Below are positions 33,808 to 42,559 of a stretch of DNA of 44,360 bases, one piece after another. The notes under the pieces were generated by a model. It had not been told where the DNA came from. It worked only from the letters and a program-made list of their open reading frames with translations, and did not search any database. How positions within the stretch are numbered: position 1 is the stretch's first letter; the number at the start of each line of letters is the position of its first letter. The stretch is from the NCBI GenBank assembly GCA_017445385.1, contig JAFSUG010000013.1:1-44360 (forward strand), given 5' to 3'. The position numbers and the translations under genes were made by a program. Source of the stretch: Oscillospiraceae bacterium. GTDB taxonomy: Bacteria; Bacillota; Clostridia; Oscillospirales; Oscillospiraceae.

Positions 33808-35394
33808 GTGAAAAGGATGCTTTGGCGCAGGGCGCTTGCGCTGCTGCTTGTGCTGCTGCTGGTGCTGCCGGCGGCTGCGTTTACGCTGGAGAGCCGCGGC
33901 GAGAATGCGCTCGGCACGGCGGAAGAAGGCGACGCGCTGACCTATCCCGCACCGCGCCGTCTGCTGCGCAGCGCACAAGCGCCTTCGCGCTATGATCCGC
34001 GCGAAAGCGGCTTTGTAACGCGCGTGAAAGATCAGGACGTAAACCCGATCTGCTGGGCGTTTGGATCGCTCGGCGCGATGGAGCTGAATCTGCTGAAAAA
34101 CGGCTATGGCGAGCAGGACCTCTCCGAGCAGCACATGTATTACGCAACCGCACCCGATGGCGGCAACGGCACATACGGCTTCGTGCGCGGCAGCAAGCAG
34201 GGACACCGCCTCTATGCGGCATCCTATCTGATGCGCGGCGCTATGAGCGGCGCGGTTTTGGAAGAAGCCGATCCCTATGATACGTTCCTCCGCACGCGCG
34301 ATGCTTCGGTAACGGCTGCGATCACGCCGTCGTATCGCGCGCAGAATATGATTATGCTCAGCGGCGATACAAGCACGATCGCGCAAACAGAGCTCAAAAA
34401 TGCCGTGTTGGAATATGGCGCGGTTGGCGCAAGCATGTATTGGAAAGGCGTTGCAACGAGCGAAGCAGGAACTGCAAGCACCGCAAATTATAACGCGCAA
34501 ACCGCCGCATATTACAGCGCAGAGAAAAACACGACCAATCACATGGTTTTGATCGTCGGCTGGGACGATGCCTTTTCTGCGGAAAACTTCCTGGAAAGCA
34601 ACCGCCCGGAAGTGGATGGCGCATGGCTCGTGAAAAACTCATGGGGCAGCGGCTGGGGCGACGGCGGTTATTTTTGGATCTCCTACGCGGATGCAACGTT
34701 CCCCTCCGGCACGTTCGTAGTTGACGGCGCGGAGCCGTACAGCGCAAACGAAGTGATCTACGAGACGGAGTATCTGACAACCACTGCTTCGCTTGCAGGG
34801 CCTTCGCAGTATGCAAAGGTCTTTACCGCGCAAAGCAGCGGCGAGCAGCTTACGGCAGTGCGGCTGTATCTGACCGACGCGGAAACCGATCTGACGATCT
34901 CCGTTTTTACGTCGAGTGATTTTTCGTCCGGCACGCCGGCAGCGCAGCAGCCGTTCTATGCGAAATATGCCGGCTGGTACACCGTGAAGCTCGATACGCC
35001 GGTCACGCTCGGCGATGCGGGCAGCGCGTTTTCGATCCGAGTGAGCCTTGCGAGCGGCAAAAAGCACGTCGGCTACGATAAGCTGACGCCAATCGCTGCC
35101 GGCGAAAACTACTATTATTCCGGCTCGGCGTGGAAGGATCTTTCGCAAGCCGGCAACTATAATATGGCAATCAAGGCGGTCGCGCAAAAAGCGCCGCCGC
35201 GCGGCGATGCGAACGGCGACGGGCTTGTGAGCGTGAAGGACGTTACGCTCCTGCGGCAGTATTTTGCCGGCGGCTACGATGCGCGAATCAATGAAAGCGC
35301 GTCGGACGTATCGCGCGATGGGCTCGTAAACGGCAAAGACGTAACAATTCTGCGGCGATACTTCGCCGGCGGCTACGGCGTTACGCTGGATTAA
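33808..35394 (+). CDS. Secreted C1 (papain-like) cysteine protease with dockerin domain
   Basis: A 528-residue exported protein. A signal peptide (1-24, long leucine core) precedes the peptidase C1 domain, with oxyanion Q76, nucleophile C82 in ICWAFGSLGAME, H245 in NHMVLIVGWDD, and N277 in LVKNSWGSGWGDGGYFW. A beta-rich lectin-like domain follows (about 300-460), then a type I dockerin with two calcium loops (GDANGDGLVSVKDV and DVSRDGLVNGKDV), each followed by the LLRQYFAGG/ILRRYFAGG helix. The dockerin should bind a cohesin on a scaffold or cell surface. No cohesin is in the window. GTG start with GGGGAGGG upstream; monocistronic. The intact catalytic residues suggest an active enzyme. Confidence 0.92.
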   Translation: MKRMLWRRALALLLVLLLVLPAAAFTLESRGENALGTAEEGDALTYPAPRRLLRSAQAPSRYDPRESGFVTRVKDQDVNPICWAFGSLGAMELNLLKNGYGEQDLSEQHMYYATAPDGGNGTYGFVRGSKQGHRLYAASYLMRGAMSGAVLEEADPYDTFLRTRDASVTAAITPSYRAQNMIMLSGDTSTIAQTELKNAVLEYGAVGASMYWKGVATSEAGTASTANYNAQTAAYYSAEKNTTNHMVLIVGWDDAFSAENFLESNRPEVDGAWLVKNSWGSGWGDGGYFWISYADATFPSGTFVVDGAEPYSANEVIYETEYLTTTASLAGPSQYAKVFTAQSSGEQLTAVRLYLTDAETDLTISVFTSSDFSSGTPAAQQPFYAKYAGWYTVKLDTPVTLGDAGSAFSIRVSLASGKKHVGYDKLTPIAAGENYYYSGSAWKDLSQAGNYNMAIKAVAQKAPPRGDANGDGLVSVKDVTLLRQYFAGGYDARINESASDVSRDGLVNGKDVTILRRYFAGGYGVTLD

Positions 35395-35403
35395 GAAATC
35401 AAA

Positions 35404-35443
35404 AAAACGGCTTTCGGAAGGGCGCCCTTCCGAAAGCCGTTTT
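35404..35443. terminator. Bidirectional terminator between the protease gene and ppdK
   Basis: A 40-base perfect palindrome (half-site AAAACGGCTTTCGGAAGGGC) lying between the convergent protease and ppdK genes, with T-rich sequence beyond it. Confidence 0.9.
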
Positions 35444-35454
35444 CTTGTTATTGC

Positions 35455-38091
35455 TTATGCGTTCTTGATCGCAGCCTGCGCAGCGGCGAGCCGTGCAATG
35501 GGAACACGGAACGGGCTGCAGGAAACGTAGTTCAGGCCAACCTTATGGCAGAACTCGATGGAGCTGGGATCGCCGCCATGCTCGCCGCAGATGCCCATGT
35601 GCATCTCCGGGCGAACCTTTTTGCCGAGCTTTACGGCAGTGTCGATCAGGCGGCCGACGCCGTTCTGATCCAGGCGGGAGAACGGATCGCTCTCATAGAT
35701 CTTGTTATCATAGTATGCGGTGAGGAACTTGCCTGCGTCGTCGCGGCTGAAGCCGAAGGTCATCTGCGTCAGATCGTTCGTGCCGAAGCAGAAGAACTCT
35801 GCGTACTCGGCGATCTCGTCGGCGGTCAGTGCCGCGCGCGGAATCTCGATCATCGTGCCGACTTCGTAGTGCAGCGCAGCGCCTGCATCTGCAATTTCCT
35901 TATCGGCGGTTTCTTTAACGACGTCACGGACAAACTTCAGTTCCTTCGCGTCGCCAACCAGCGGAATCATGATCTCGGGCACGATCCGCCACAGCGGATG
36001 GCGCTTCTGAACGGCGATTGCCGCGCGGATCACGGCGCGCGTCTGCATCTTTGCGATTTCGGGATAAGTAACGGTCAGGCGGCAGCCGCGGTGGCCCATC
36101 ATCGGGTTAAACTCATGCAGGGATGTGATGATGTTCTTAATGGTTTCAACGCTCTTGCCCTGCGCCTTTGCCAGCGCTTCGATGTCAGCCTCTTCCGTCG
36201 GCACGAACTCGTGCAGCGGGGGATCGAGGAAACGAATCGTAACGGGGTTGCCCTCCAGCGCCTCGTAGAGCGCTTCGAAGTCAGCCTGCTGCATCGGCTC
36301 GATCTTGTCCAGCGCGGCCTCGCGCTCTTCAACGGTATCCGAGCAGATCATTTCGCGGAACGCTGCGATACGCTCCGGATCGAAGAACATATGCTCCGTG
36401 CGGCAAAGACCGATGCCTTCCGCGCCCAGCTCGCAAGCCTTGCGCGCATCGCGCGGCGTATCGGCGTTGGTGCGCACTTTCAGCACGCGGTACTTGTCTG
36501 CCCAGCCCATGATGCGGCCGAACGTACCTGCGATCGTTGCGTCAACGGTCGGGATAATGCCATCGTAGATGTTGCCGGTGGTGCCGTCGATGGAGATGGG
36601 ATCGCCTTCGTGGAAGGTCTTGCCCGCAAGCTCAAACTTCTTGTTCTCTTCGTCCATCTTGATATCGCCGCAGCCGGAAACGCAGCAGGTGCCCATGCCG
36701 CGCGCAACAACCGCTGCGTGGGAGGTCATGCCGCCGCGAACGGTCAGGATGCCCTGCGCGGCTTTCATGCCGGTGATATCCTCGGGCGAGGTCTCCAGGC
36801 GAACCAGAACGACCTTCTCGCCGCGCTCTTTCCAAGCAACGGCATCGTCTGCCGTGAAGACGATCTTGCCGCAGGCTGCGCCGGGCGATGCGCCCAGACC
36901 CTTGCCCATCGGGGTAGCTGCCTTCAGGGCAGCCGCGTCAAACTGCGGATGCAGCAGCGTATCGAGGTTTCTCGGGTCGATCATCATAACTGCCTGCTGC
37001 TCGGTGATCATCTTTTCGTCAACGAGATCGCAAGCGATCTTCAGCGCGGCCTGCGCGGTGCGCTTGCCGCTGCGGCACTGGAGCATGAACAGCTTGCCGT
37101 TTTCAACGGTGAACTCCATGTCCTGCATATCGCGGTAATGGTCTTCCAGAAGCGCGCAGACTTCAACGAACTGCTTGTATGCTTCGGGGAACTTTTCTTC
37201 CATCTGGGAGATGGGCATCGGGGTACGCACGCCGGCAACAACGTCTTCGCCCTGCGCGTTGGTGAGGAATTCGCCCATCAGCTTCTTTTCGCCGGTAGCC
37301 GGATCGCGCGTAAAGGCAACGCCGGTGCCGGAGTTTTCATTCAGGTTGCCGAAGACCATCGGCATCACGTTAACGGCAGTGCCCCAGGAATACGGGATGT
37401 CGTTATCGCGGCGGTAAACGTTCGCGCGCGGATTGTCCCACGAGCGGAACACGGCGCGGATCGCTTCGTTCAGCTGAACGATCGGGTCGGAGGGGAAGTC
37501 TTTACCGATCTGCTTTTTATATTCCGCCTTGAACTGCTCGGCAAGCTCCTTGAGATCGGCAGCGGTCAGATCGATGTCGTTCTGAACGCCCTTCTTCGCC
37601 TTCATCTGGTCGATCAGCTCTTCAAAGTACTTCTTGCCAACTTCCATAACGACGTCCGAGAACATCTGGATGAAGCGGCGGTAGGAGTCGTAAACGAAAC
37701 GCTCGAACTTCGGGTCGGGGTTGCCGGCGATCATCGTCTTGACAACTTCTTCGTTCAGACCGAGGTTCAGGATGGTGTCCATCATGCCGGGCATGGAAGC
37801 GCGTGCGCCGGAGCGGACGGAAACGAGCAGCGGATTCTTGGCGTCGCCGAACTTTTTGCCGTTGATCTCTTCCATCTTCGCAACGTACTGCATGATCTCC
37901 GCCTGGATCCCCGGGTTGATCTGGCGGCCGTCTTCGTAGTACTGGGTGCAGGCTTCGGTTGTGATGGTGAAGCCCTGCGGAACGGGCAGACCGATCTTCG
38001 TCATTTCGGCGAGATTCGCGCCTTTGCCGCCCAGCAGCTCACGCATCTGCGCATTGCCCTCAGAGAACATATACACATATTTCTTGGACAT
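35455..38091 (-). CDS. ppdK: Pyruvate phosphate dikinase
   Basis: An 878-residue enzyme interconverting pyruvate, ATP and phosphate with PEP, AMP and PPi. The N-terminal ATP-grasp begins with GGKGANLAEMTKIGLPVP. The central swivelling domain has the phospho-histidine motif GGMTSHAAVVARGMG, in which the threonine is the usual regulatory site. The C-terminal PEP domain ends with the catalytic cysteine in GICGEHGGDPSSI. The ATG at 38091 (protein starting MSKKYVYMF) has AAAGGGGA upstream. Longer open frames from 38205 are not supported. It is divergent from mnmE. PEP made here could be used in glycolysis with PPi or for anaplerosis in an anaerobe. Confidence 0.97.
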   Translation of the reverse strand: MSKKYVYMFSEGNAQMRELLGGKGANLAEMTKIGLPVPQGFTITTEACTQYYEDGRQINPGIQAEIMQYVAKMEEINGKKFGDAKNPLLVSVRSGARASMPGMMDTILNLGLNEEVVKTMIAGNPDPKFERFVYDSYRRFIQMFSDVVMEVGKKYFEELIDQMKAKKGVQNDIDLTAADLKELAEQFKAEYKKQIGKDFPSDPIVQLNEAIRAVFRSWDNPRANVYRRDNDIPYSWGTAVNVMPMVFGNLNENSGTGVAFTRDPATGEKKLMGEFLTNAQGEDVVAGVRTPMPISQMEEKFPEAYKQFVEVCALLEDHYRDMQDMEFTVENGKLFMLQCRSGKRTAQAALKIACDLVDEKMITEQQAVMMIDPRNLDTLLHPQFDAAALKAATPMGKGLGASPGAACGKIVFTADDAVAWKERGEKVVLVRLETSPEDITGMKAAQGILTVRGGMTSHAAVVARGMGTCCVSGCGDIKMDEENKKFELAGKTFHEGDPISIDGTTGNIYDGIIPTVDATIAGTFGRIMGWADKYRVLKVRTNADTPRDARKACELGAEGIGLCRTEHMFFDPERIAAFREMICSDTVEEREAALDKIEPMQQADFEALYEALEGNPVTIRFLDPPLHEFVPTEEADIEALAKAQGKSVETIKNIITSLHEFNPMMGHRGCRLTVTYPEIAKMQTRAVIRAAIAVQKRHPLWRIVPEIMIPLVGDAKELKFVRDVVKETADKEIADAGAALHYEVGTMIEIPRAALTADEIAEYAEFFCFGTNDLTQMTFGFSRDDAGKFLTAYYDNKIYESDPFSRLDQNGVGRLIDTAVKLGKKVRPEMHMGICGEHGGDPSSIEFCHKVGLNYVSCSPFRVPIARLAAAQAAIKNA

Positions 38092-38240
38092 TCTGGTGTT
38101 TTCCCCTTTCGTGAATTTGGATCTCCGATCCAAAATGATTCTATAACGTATTGCCAATAATAAAATATACCATATTTCTTTGTCTTTGGGAAGTGGAAAT
38201 TTCATTTTTTTCCACCTTTTTACGCAAAAGCAAAATAACC

Positions 38241-38269
38241 TTGCGAAAGAATAGGAAATGCGATAGAAT
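38241..38269 (+). promoter_or_regulatory. Predicted promoter of mnmE
   Basis: TTGCGA (38241-38246), 17 bases and TAGAAT (38264-38269), 23 bases before the mnmE start. The divergent ppdK promoter lies in the AT-rich stretch 38120-38210, where several weak matches occur and none stands out. Confidence 0.5.
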
Positions 38270-38292
38270 GTGCGGGAAAGGAAGTGCTGTCC

Positions 38293-39648
38293 GTGTCAGA
38301 CGTGATCGCTGCTGCCGCAACGCCGCTCGCGCCGTCCGCAATCGGGATTCTCCGCGTCAGCGGAGACGGTTGCCTGGACGTTGTGCGGCGCGTTTTCCGC
38401 GCGAAAAACGGCGCGGAGCCGCGCGATTTGCCACCCCATCGGCTTACGCTCGGAACGCTGCTCGATGCGCAGGGGCGCGAGATCGACCAGACGCAGCTCG
38501 TCGTTTCGTTCGCGCCGCACAGCTATACGGGCGAGGACACGGCGGAGCTGCAGTGCCATGGCTCGCCTGCCGTTTTAGCTGCAGGACTGCGCGCGCTGTT
38601 CGCCGCCGGCGGACGGCAGGCGCTGCCGGGCGAATTTACGAAACGCGCGTTTCTGAACGGGCGCATGGATTTAACGCAGGCGGAGGCGGTCGCCGATCTG
38701 ATCGACGCCGATACGGCGGAGGCTGCCGCAAACGCCAGCGCGCAGGTGCGCGGCGCGCTGCGCGATAAGATTGATCCGATCTATAACAGGCTTGTGGATA
38801 TGATGGCGCATTTCCACGCGGTTCTCGATTACCCCGATGAGGAGATCGCGCCGTTCGCGCTCAAATCGTTTCGGGCGCAGATCGCAGCGGACCGCGATGC
38901 GCTCTCCGCGCTGGAGGGTTCGTTTTCGCGCGGTCAGGTGCTGAAAAACGGCGCGTCCGTCGCGCTGATCGGCAGCCCGAACGCCGGAAAATCCAGCCTG
39001 CTCAATGCGCTTGCCGGAAGCGAGCGCGTTATCGTAACGGAAATCGCCGGAACAACGCGCGATACCGTGGAGCAAACAGTCGTCTGCGATGGGGTAAAGG
39101 TGCGCCTTACCGATACGGCAGGCATCCGCGAAACGGCGGATCAAATCGAGCAGATGGGCGTTCGCGCCGCGCAGCGCGCGCTGGAAAACGCCGATCTTGC
39201 GCTTTACGTTTTCGATGGCGCAAGAGCGCTTACGGAAGACGACCGCCTTGCCATGCAGGCGGCAAAGAGCGCAAGGCGCTGCATTGCCGTTTGCAATAAG
39301 TGCGACCTTGCACTCGTGGAGCAGTCCGTGCCGTTTGAACGTGTGCTGACCGTCAGCGCGAAGACAGGCGAGGGGATTGCGGCGCTTTCAAAAGAGATTG
39401 CCGCGCAGCTCGGCGGCGCGGTCATCCCGGACGGCGGCGTTTTAACGAATGCGCGCCAGCAGGCGGCGGTTTCCGATGCGCGCGCTGCGCTGGAGCGGCT
39501 GATTGCTGCGCTGGATGGCGGCATAACGCCGGATGCCGTGCTGCTCGATGCGGAGGCGGCGCTTACCGCGCTCGGCGAGCTTACGGGCAAAACCATGCGC
39601 GAGGAGATCGTCGCGCGGATCTTTGAGCGGTTTTGCGTGGGGAAATGA
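38293..39648 (+). CDS. mnmE: tRNA modification GTPase MnmE (TrmE)
   Basis: A 451-residue GTPase that, with MnmG, installs the cmnm5 group on wobble uridine. The N-terminal folate-binding domain is followed by helical segments enclosing the G domain: P-loop GSPNAGKS (227-234), DTAGIRET, NKCD. The C-terminal C-[AILV]-GK motif is present as RFCVGK. The GTG at 38293 is chosen: it gives the standard start (SDVIAAAATPLAPSAIGILR) and is properly spaced from AAGGAA, which the GTG at 38284 overlaps. MnmG is not in the window, unlike the usual origin-proximal mnmE-mnmG pair. Confidence 0.95.
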   Translation: MSDVIAAAATPLAPSAIGILRVSGDGCLDVVRRVFRAKNGAEPRDLPPHRLTLGTLLDAQGREIDQTQLVVSFAPHSYTGEDTAELQCHGSPAVLAAGLRALFAAGGRQALPGEFTKRAFLNGRMDLTQAEAVADLIDADTAEAAANASAQVRGALRDKIDPIYNRLVDMMAHFHAVLDYPDEEIAPFALKSFRAQIAADRDALSALEGSFSRGQVLKNGASVALIGSPNAGKSSLLNALAGSERVIVTEIAGTTRDTVEQTVVCDGVKVRLTDTAGIRETADQIEQMGVRAAQRALENADLALYVFDGARALTEDDRLAMQAAKSARRCIAVCNKCDLALVEQSVPFERVLTVSAKTGEGIAALSKEIAAQLGGAVIPDGGVLTNARQQAAVSDARAALERLIAALDGGITPDAVLLDAEAALTALGELTGKTMREEIVARIFERFCVGK

Positions 39649-39677
39649 TACACTATTATATATATTGAGGAAAAACC

Positions 39678-40796
39678 ATGATCTATCTGGATAACTCCGC
39701 AACAACAAAACCTTGCGGCGAGGCGGTTTCCGCCGCTGTGCAGGCGATGGAGCGCGGCTGGGGCAATCCCAGCAGCGTGCACGGCTTTGGCATGGAAGCG
39801 GAAACGCTTTTGCGTGATGCGCGAAAGAAAGTTGCTTCCGCGCTCGGCGCGGAGCAGGACCGCGTGTTTTTCACCTCCGGCGGTACGGAGGCGGATAACT
39901 GGGCGATTTTTTCAAGCGCAAAGCGGCTCGGCAAACGCGGAAAGCATATTGTAACCACGGCGGTTGAGCATCACGCGGTGCTGCATCCGATGCAGCAGCT
40001 TGCTTCGCAGGGATTTGACGTGACCTATCTCGCGCCCGATGCAACCGGCGCCGTTTCGGCGAAAGCTCTGGAAGCTGCGTTGCGTCCGGATACGATCCTC
40101 GTTTCCGTGATGATGGTCAATAATGAAGTGGGCGCGGTCATGCCGATCGCGGAGATGATTCGCGCAGTTCGCCGCAAAAGTCCGCTTGCGCTGTTCCATA
40201 CGGACGCGGTGCAGGGCTTTGGCAAGCTGGCGTTTCGCGCAAAAACGCTCGGCGCGGATATGATCTCCGTTTCCGGGCATAAGGTTCACGCGATGAAGGG
40301 CGTCGGCGCGCTCTATATCCGTCCCGGACTTCCGCTTCCGCCGTTTCTCTACGGCGGCGGCCAGGAAAACGATTTCCGTTCCGGCACTGAGCCGATTCCG
40401 GCAATCGCGTCGTTCGGCGCAGCTTGCGCGTCGCAGGATTTTGCCGCTGATGCAAAGCGCATGGCGCGTTTGCGTGATCTTTGCCGGGAAAAGCTCTCGC
40501 AGGTGGATGGCGTAAAGCTGATCGGCAGCGGCGATGCGCCGCATATCATCAGTCTGTCGCTGCCCGGGCTTCGCTCGCAGGGGATCATCAACTGCCTGCA
40601 GGATGATGGGATTCTCGTTTCCGCAGGCTCGGCGTGCAGCCGCGGCCATCGCAGCCACGTGCTGGAAGCAATGAAGCTCCCGACCGAGGTGATCGACGGC
40701 GCAATCCGCGTGTCGTTCGGCAGGGACAACACCGAGCAGGACGTCGCTGCGCTCGTGAAAGCGGTCATCCGCGCGCGGGAAACGCTGAAAGGATAA
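39678..40796 (+). CDS. Cysteine desulfurase (NifS/IscS family)
   Basis: A 372-residue PLP enzyme that takes sulphur from cysteine for tRNA thiolation or Fe-S assembly. PLP lysine K202 in SGHKVHAMKGVG, sulphur-carrying C320 in SAGSACSRGHRSH, and IYLDNSATTKP at the start. The long loop around the cysteine is typical of class I enzymes. It follows mnmE by 29 bases. In Firmicutes such a desulfurase often serves MnmA-type tRNA thiolation, which would fit its partner mnmE (inference). Confidence 0.92.
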   Translation: MIYLDNSATTKPCGEAVSAAVQAMERGWGNPSSVHGFGMEAETLLRDARKKVASALGAEQDRVFFTSGGTEADNWAIFSSAKRLGKRGKHIVTTAVEHHAVLHPMQQLASQGFDVTYLAPDATGAVSAKALEAALRPDTILVSVMMVNNEVGAVMPIAEMIRAVRRKSPLALFHTDAVQGFGKLAFRAKTLGADMISVSGHKVHAMKGVGALYIRPGLPLPPFLYGGGQENDFRSGTEPIPAIASFGAACASQDFAADAKRMARLRDLCREKLSQVDGVKLIGSGDAPHIISLSLPGLRSQGIINCLQDDGILVSAGSACSRGHRSHVLEAMKLPTEVIDGAIRVSFGRDNTEQDVAALVKAVIRARETLKG

Positions 40797-40888
40797 ACCG
40801 AAAAAAGAACCCGGCTATGCCTTGGGCGGTGCAAGTTAGGGATTATGCAGCCGCAAAGCGGATCTTTTCGTGCAATACTGCGTTATCA

Positions 40889-40918
40889 AAAGAGGGAATC
40901 CGACAGGATTCCCTCTTT
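40889..40918. repeat. Copy 2 of the GAGGGAATCC hairpin (inverted relative to the tpiA copy)
   Basis: AAAGAGGGAATCC and GGATTCCCTCTTT around a GACA loop. Its reverse complement matches the tpiA terminator (22691-22722). It may terminate transcription from the desulfurase. Confidence 0.85.
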
Positions 40919-41001
40919 CTCTGTCTTGTCTTGCGCAAAAATCTCACGCTTTGCGGTGCTTCGCAGTTTTGAGCCAGCAATTTTTCGTCATGACAAAGCA
41001 C

Positions 41002-41037
41002 AAAGTTGGGGTAATCCTGACGGATTACCCCAACTTT
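41002..41037. repeat. Perfect 16-bp hairpin related to the GAGGGAATCC family
   Basis: AAAGTTGGGGTAATCC and GGATTACCCCAACTTT enclose a TGAC loop. The core AATCC-TGAC-GGATT differs by one loop base from the tpiA hairpin core AATCC-TGTC-GGATT. Confidence 0.85.
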
Positions 41038-41152
41038 AAATGCAGTAATGGCGGAAAAGGGCGGCTCAAAACCTACATAATCCCTAATTTGCGCCGCCCT
41101 TTAGGTATAGTCGGGTTCTTTTTTGGGCAAAATTTCCGGCAGAGGTGATACG

Positions 41153-42559
41153 ATGCTTGCGCAGGAGATCCGGCAGAGCTTTTCCGGCGCCGCGGATTTT
41201 GTGGAGCGGAGCGTAACCGCCGGCGGCAACGAGGTAACGGTCTTTTTTCTCGATGGGCTCACTTCCGCGGCGGAGATCGCGGATTTCGTGCTGCGGCCGT
41301 TGGCGCGTCTTCCGCGGTGCGCTGCGGATACATTATATAAAATATGTCTCAACGGCGCGGTTTGCAGCGCGGTCGCCGTGCCGGAGGATGCTGCGCAGTC
41401 GGTTTGCGCAAAGCTGCTCGGCGGCTTCTGCGCCGTTGTGATCGGGGAGAAGGCGGTATCGTTTGAAGTCAAGAGCGGCGCAAAGCGGATGCCGTCGCCG
41501 CCGCAGGTGGAAAACACGGTCAAGGGCGCGAAGGATGCGTTTACCGAAACGCTGCGCATCAATACCGCGCTGATCCGCCGCCACGTGCGCACGCCCGATT
41601 TGCAGATCTGGGAAACGCAGATCGGGCGCAGATCGTCAACCACCGTTGCGCTGCTCTCTGTTCGCGGATTGACCGATCCGTCGCTCGTTTCGCAAATGCA
41701 GACGCGCCTGTCCTCCATCGACGTGGACGGGTTGCTCTCTCCGGCTGCCGTTGAGGAGTATCTTACGGGCTCGCGCCGCACGGCGTTTCCGCTGCTGCAG
41801 TATACCGAGCGAACCGACCGCTTTGGGCAGGGTCTGCTCGATGGGCAGATCGGCGTGCTGGTCGATGGCTTGCCGCTGGGGTATCTTGCGCCCGTCAGCC
41901 TCGGCGGTCTTATGACCTCTGCCGAGGACCGCGGAAGGGACTACGTTTCCGCATCCGCCGTGCGGCTGATCCGCTATCTTGCGCTGATCCTGCATCTGCT
42001 GCTGCCGGGACTCTTCATTGCCATGGCGCAGTTTCATCCAACCATGATCCCAACGCCGCTGCTCCGCGCGATCCTGCAGAGCAAGGAGCTCGTTCCGTTT
42101 CCAACCGTTGCGGAGGTGCTGGCGCTGCTGATTGCGTTCGAGCTGCTCCAGCAGGCAGGCCTGCATCTGCCGCAGTCAATCGGGCAAACGGTTTCTATCA
42201 TCGGCGGCCTCGTTGTCGGCACGGCGGCGGTGGAGGCGAAGCTCATTTCGCCGTCGTCGCTGATCGTTGTGGCAGCTGCCGGCATCTGCGGCTTTGCTCT
42301 GCCGCAGCAGGATTTTACAAATGCCGCGCGTGTCTGGCAATTCGTGCTTGCGCTCTGCGCATCGGTTGCCGGGCTGTTCGGCTTAACGGCAGGCGGCCTT
42401 TGCCTGCTCGTGCGGCTCGGGTCGCTGACCTCGTTCGGAAGGCCGTATCTCGCGCCGTTTTCCGAGGGTATCTTAACGGCGGTGATCCGTCCGCGCCTCG
42501 CTTCGCAAAAGTACCGCGATCCGCTGCTCCGTGCGCTTGATCGGAGGAATCAGAAATGA
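41153..42559 (+). CDS. Spore germination protein, GerA family
   Basis: A 468-residue membrane protein of the GerA/GerAA type, a subunit of nutrient germinant receptors in the spore inner membrane. The N-terminal soluble domain (about 1-270) has LLDGQIGVLVDGLPLGYLAPV at its end. About five transmembrane helices follow (LALILHLLLPGLFIAMAQFHP, AFELLQQAGLHLP, LIVVAAAGICGFALP). The ATG at 41153 follows AGAGGTG. The stop overlaps the gerC-like start by 4 bases. Part of an A-C-B operon. Confidence 0.93.
   Translation: MLAQEIRQSFSGAADFVERSVTAGGNEVTVFFLDGLTSAAEIADFVLRPLARLPRCAADTLYKICLNGAVCSAVAVPEDAAQSVCAKLLGGFCAVVIGEKAVSFEVKSGAKRMPSPPQVENTVKGAKDAFTETLRINTALIRRHVRTPDLQIWETQIGRRSSTTVALLSVRGLTDPSLVSQMQTRLSSIDVDGLLSPAAVEEYLTGSRRTAFPLLQYTERTDRFGQGLLDGQIGVLVDGLPLGYLAPVSLGGLMTSAEDRGRDYVSASAVRLIRYLALILHLLLPGLFIAMAQFHPTMIPTPLLRAILQSKELVPFPTVAEVLALLIAFELLQQAGLHLPQSIGQTVSIIGGLVVGTAAVEAKLISPSSLIVVAAAGICGFALPQQDFTNAARVWQFVLALCASVAGLFGLTAGGLCLLVRLGSLTSFGRPYLAPFSEGILTAVIRPRLASQKYRDPLLRALDRRNQK

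Larger units (their letters stand above)
40801..41124. mobile_element. MITE-like non-coding element with about 50-bp imperfect terminal inverted repeats
   Basis: The left end (40801-40850) and the reverse complement of the right end (41073-41124) share AAAAAAGAACCCG, CTAT-CCT, GGGCGG-GCAA and TTAGGGATTATG, with only a few transitions and one 2-base indel. Between them are a mini-hairpin CCGC-AAA-GCGG (40851-40861), a 13-bp hairpin (40889-40918), a stem CGCAAA/TTTGCG (40934-40955), and a helix TTTTGAGCC/GGCTCAAAA (40967-40975 / 41063-41071) enclosing a perfect 16-bp hairpin (41002-41037). No coding frame is credible and no target-site duplication is clear. It fills the 356-bp gap between the desulfurase and gerA. 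Confidence 0.7.

Noticed and set aside
35545-38160. An 871-codon plus-strand open frame opposite ppdK
   Set aside because: It is the antisense shadow of ppdK, produced by high-GC codon bias. It has no ribosome site and no recognisable domain, while ppdK is unmistakable.
40797-41152. tRNA or small coding gene in the gap before gerA
   Set aside because: No cloverleaf, and the short frames there lack ribosome sites. The sequence is accounted for by inverted repeats.
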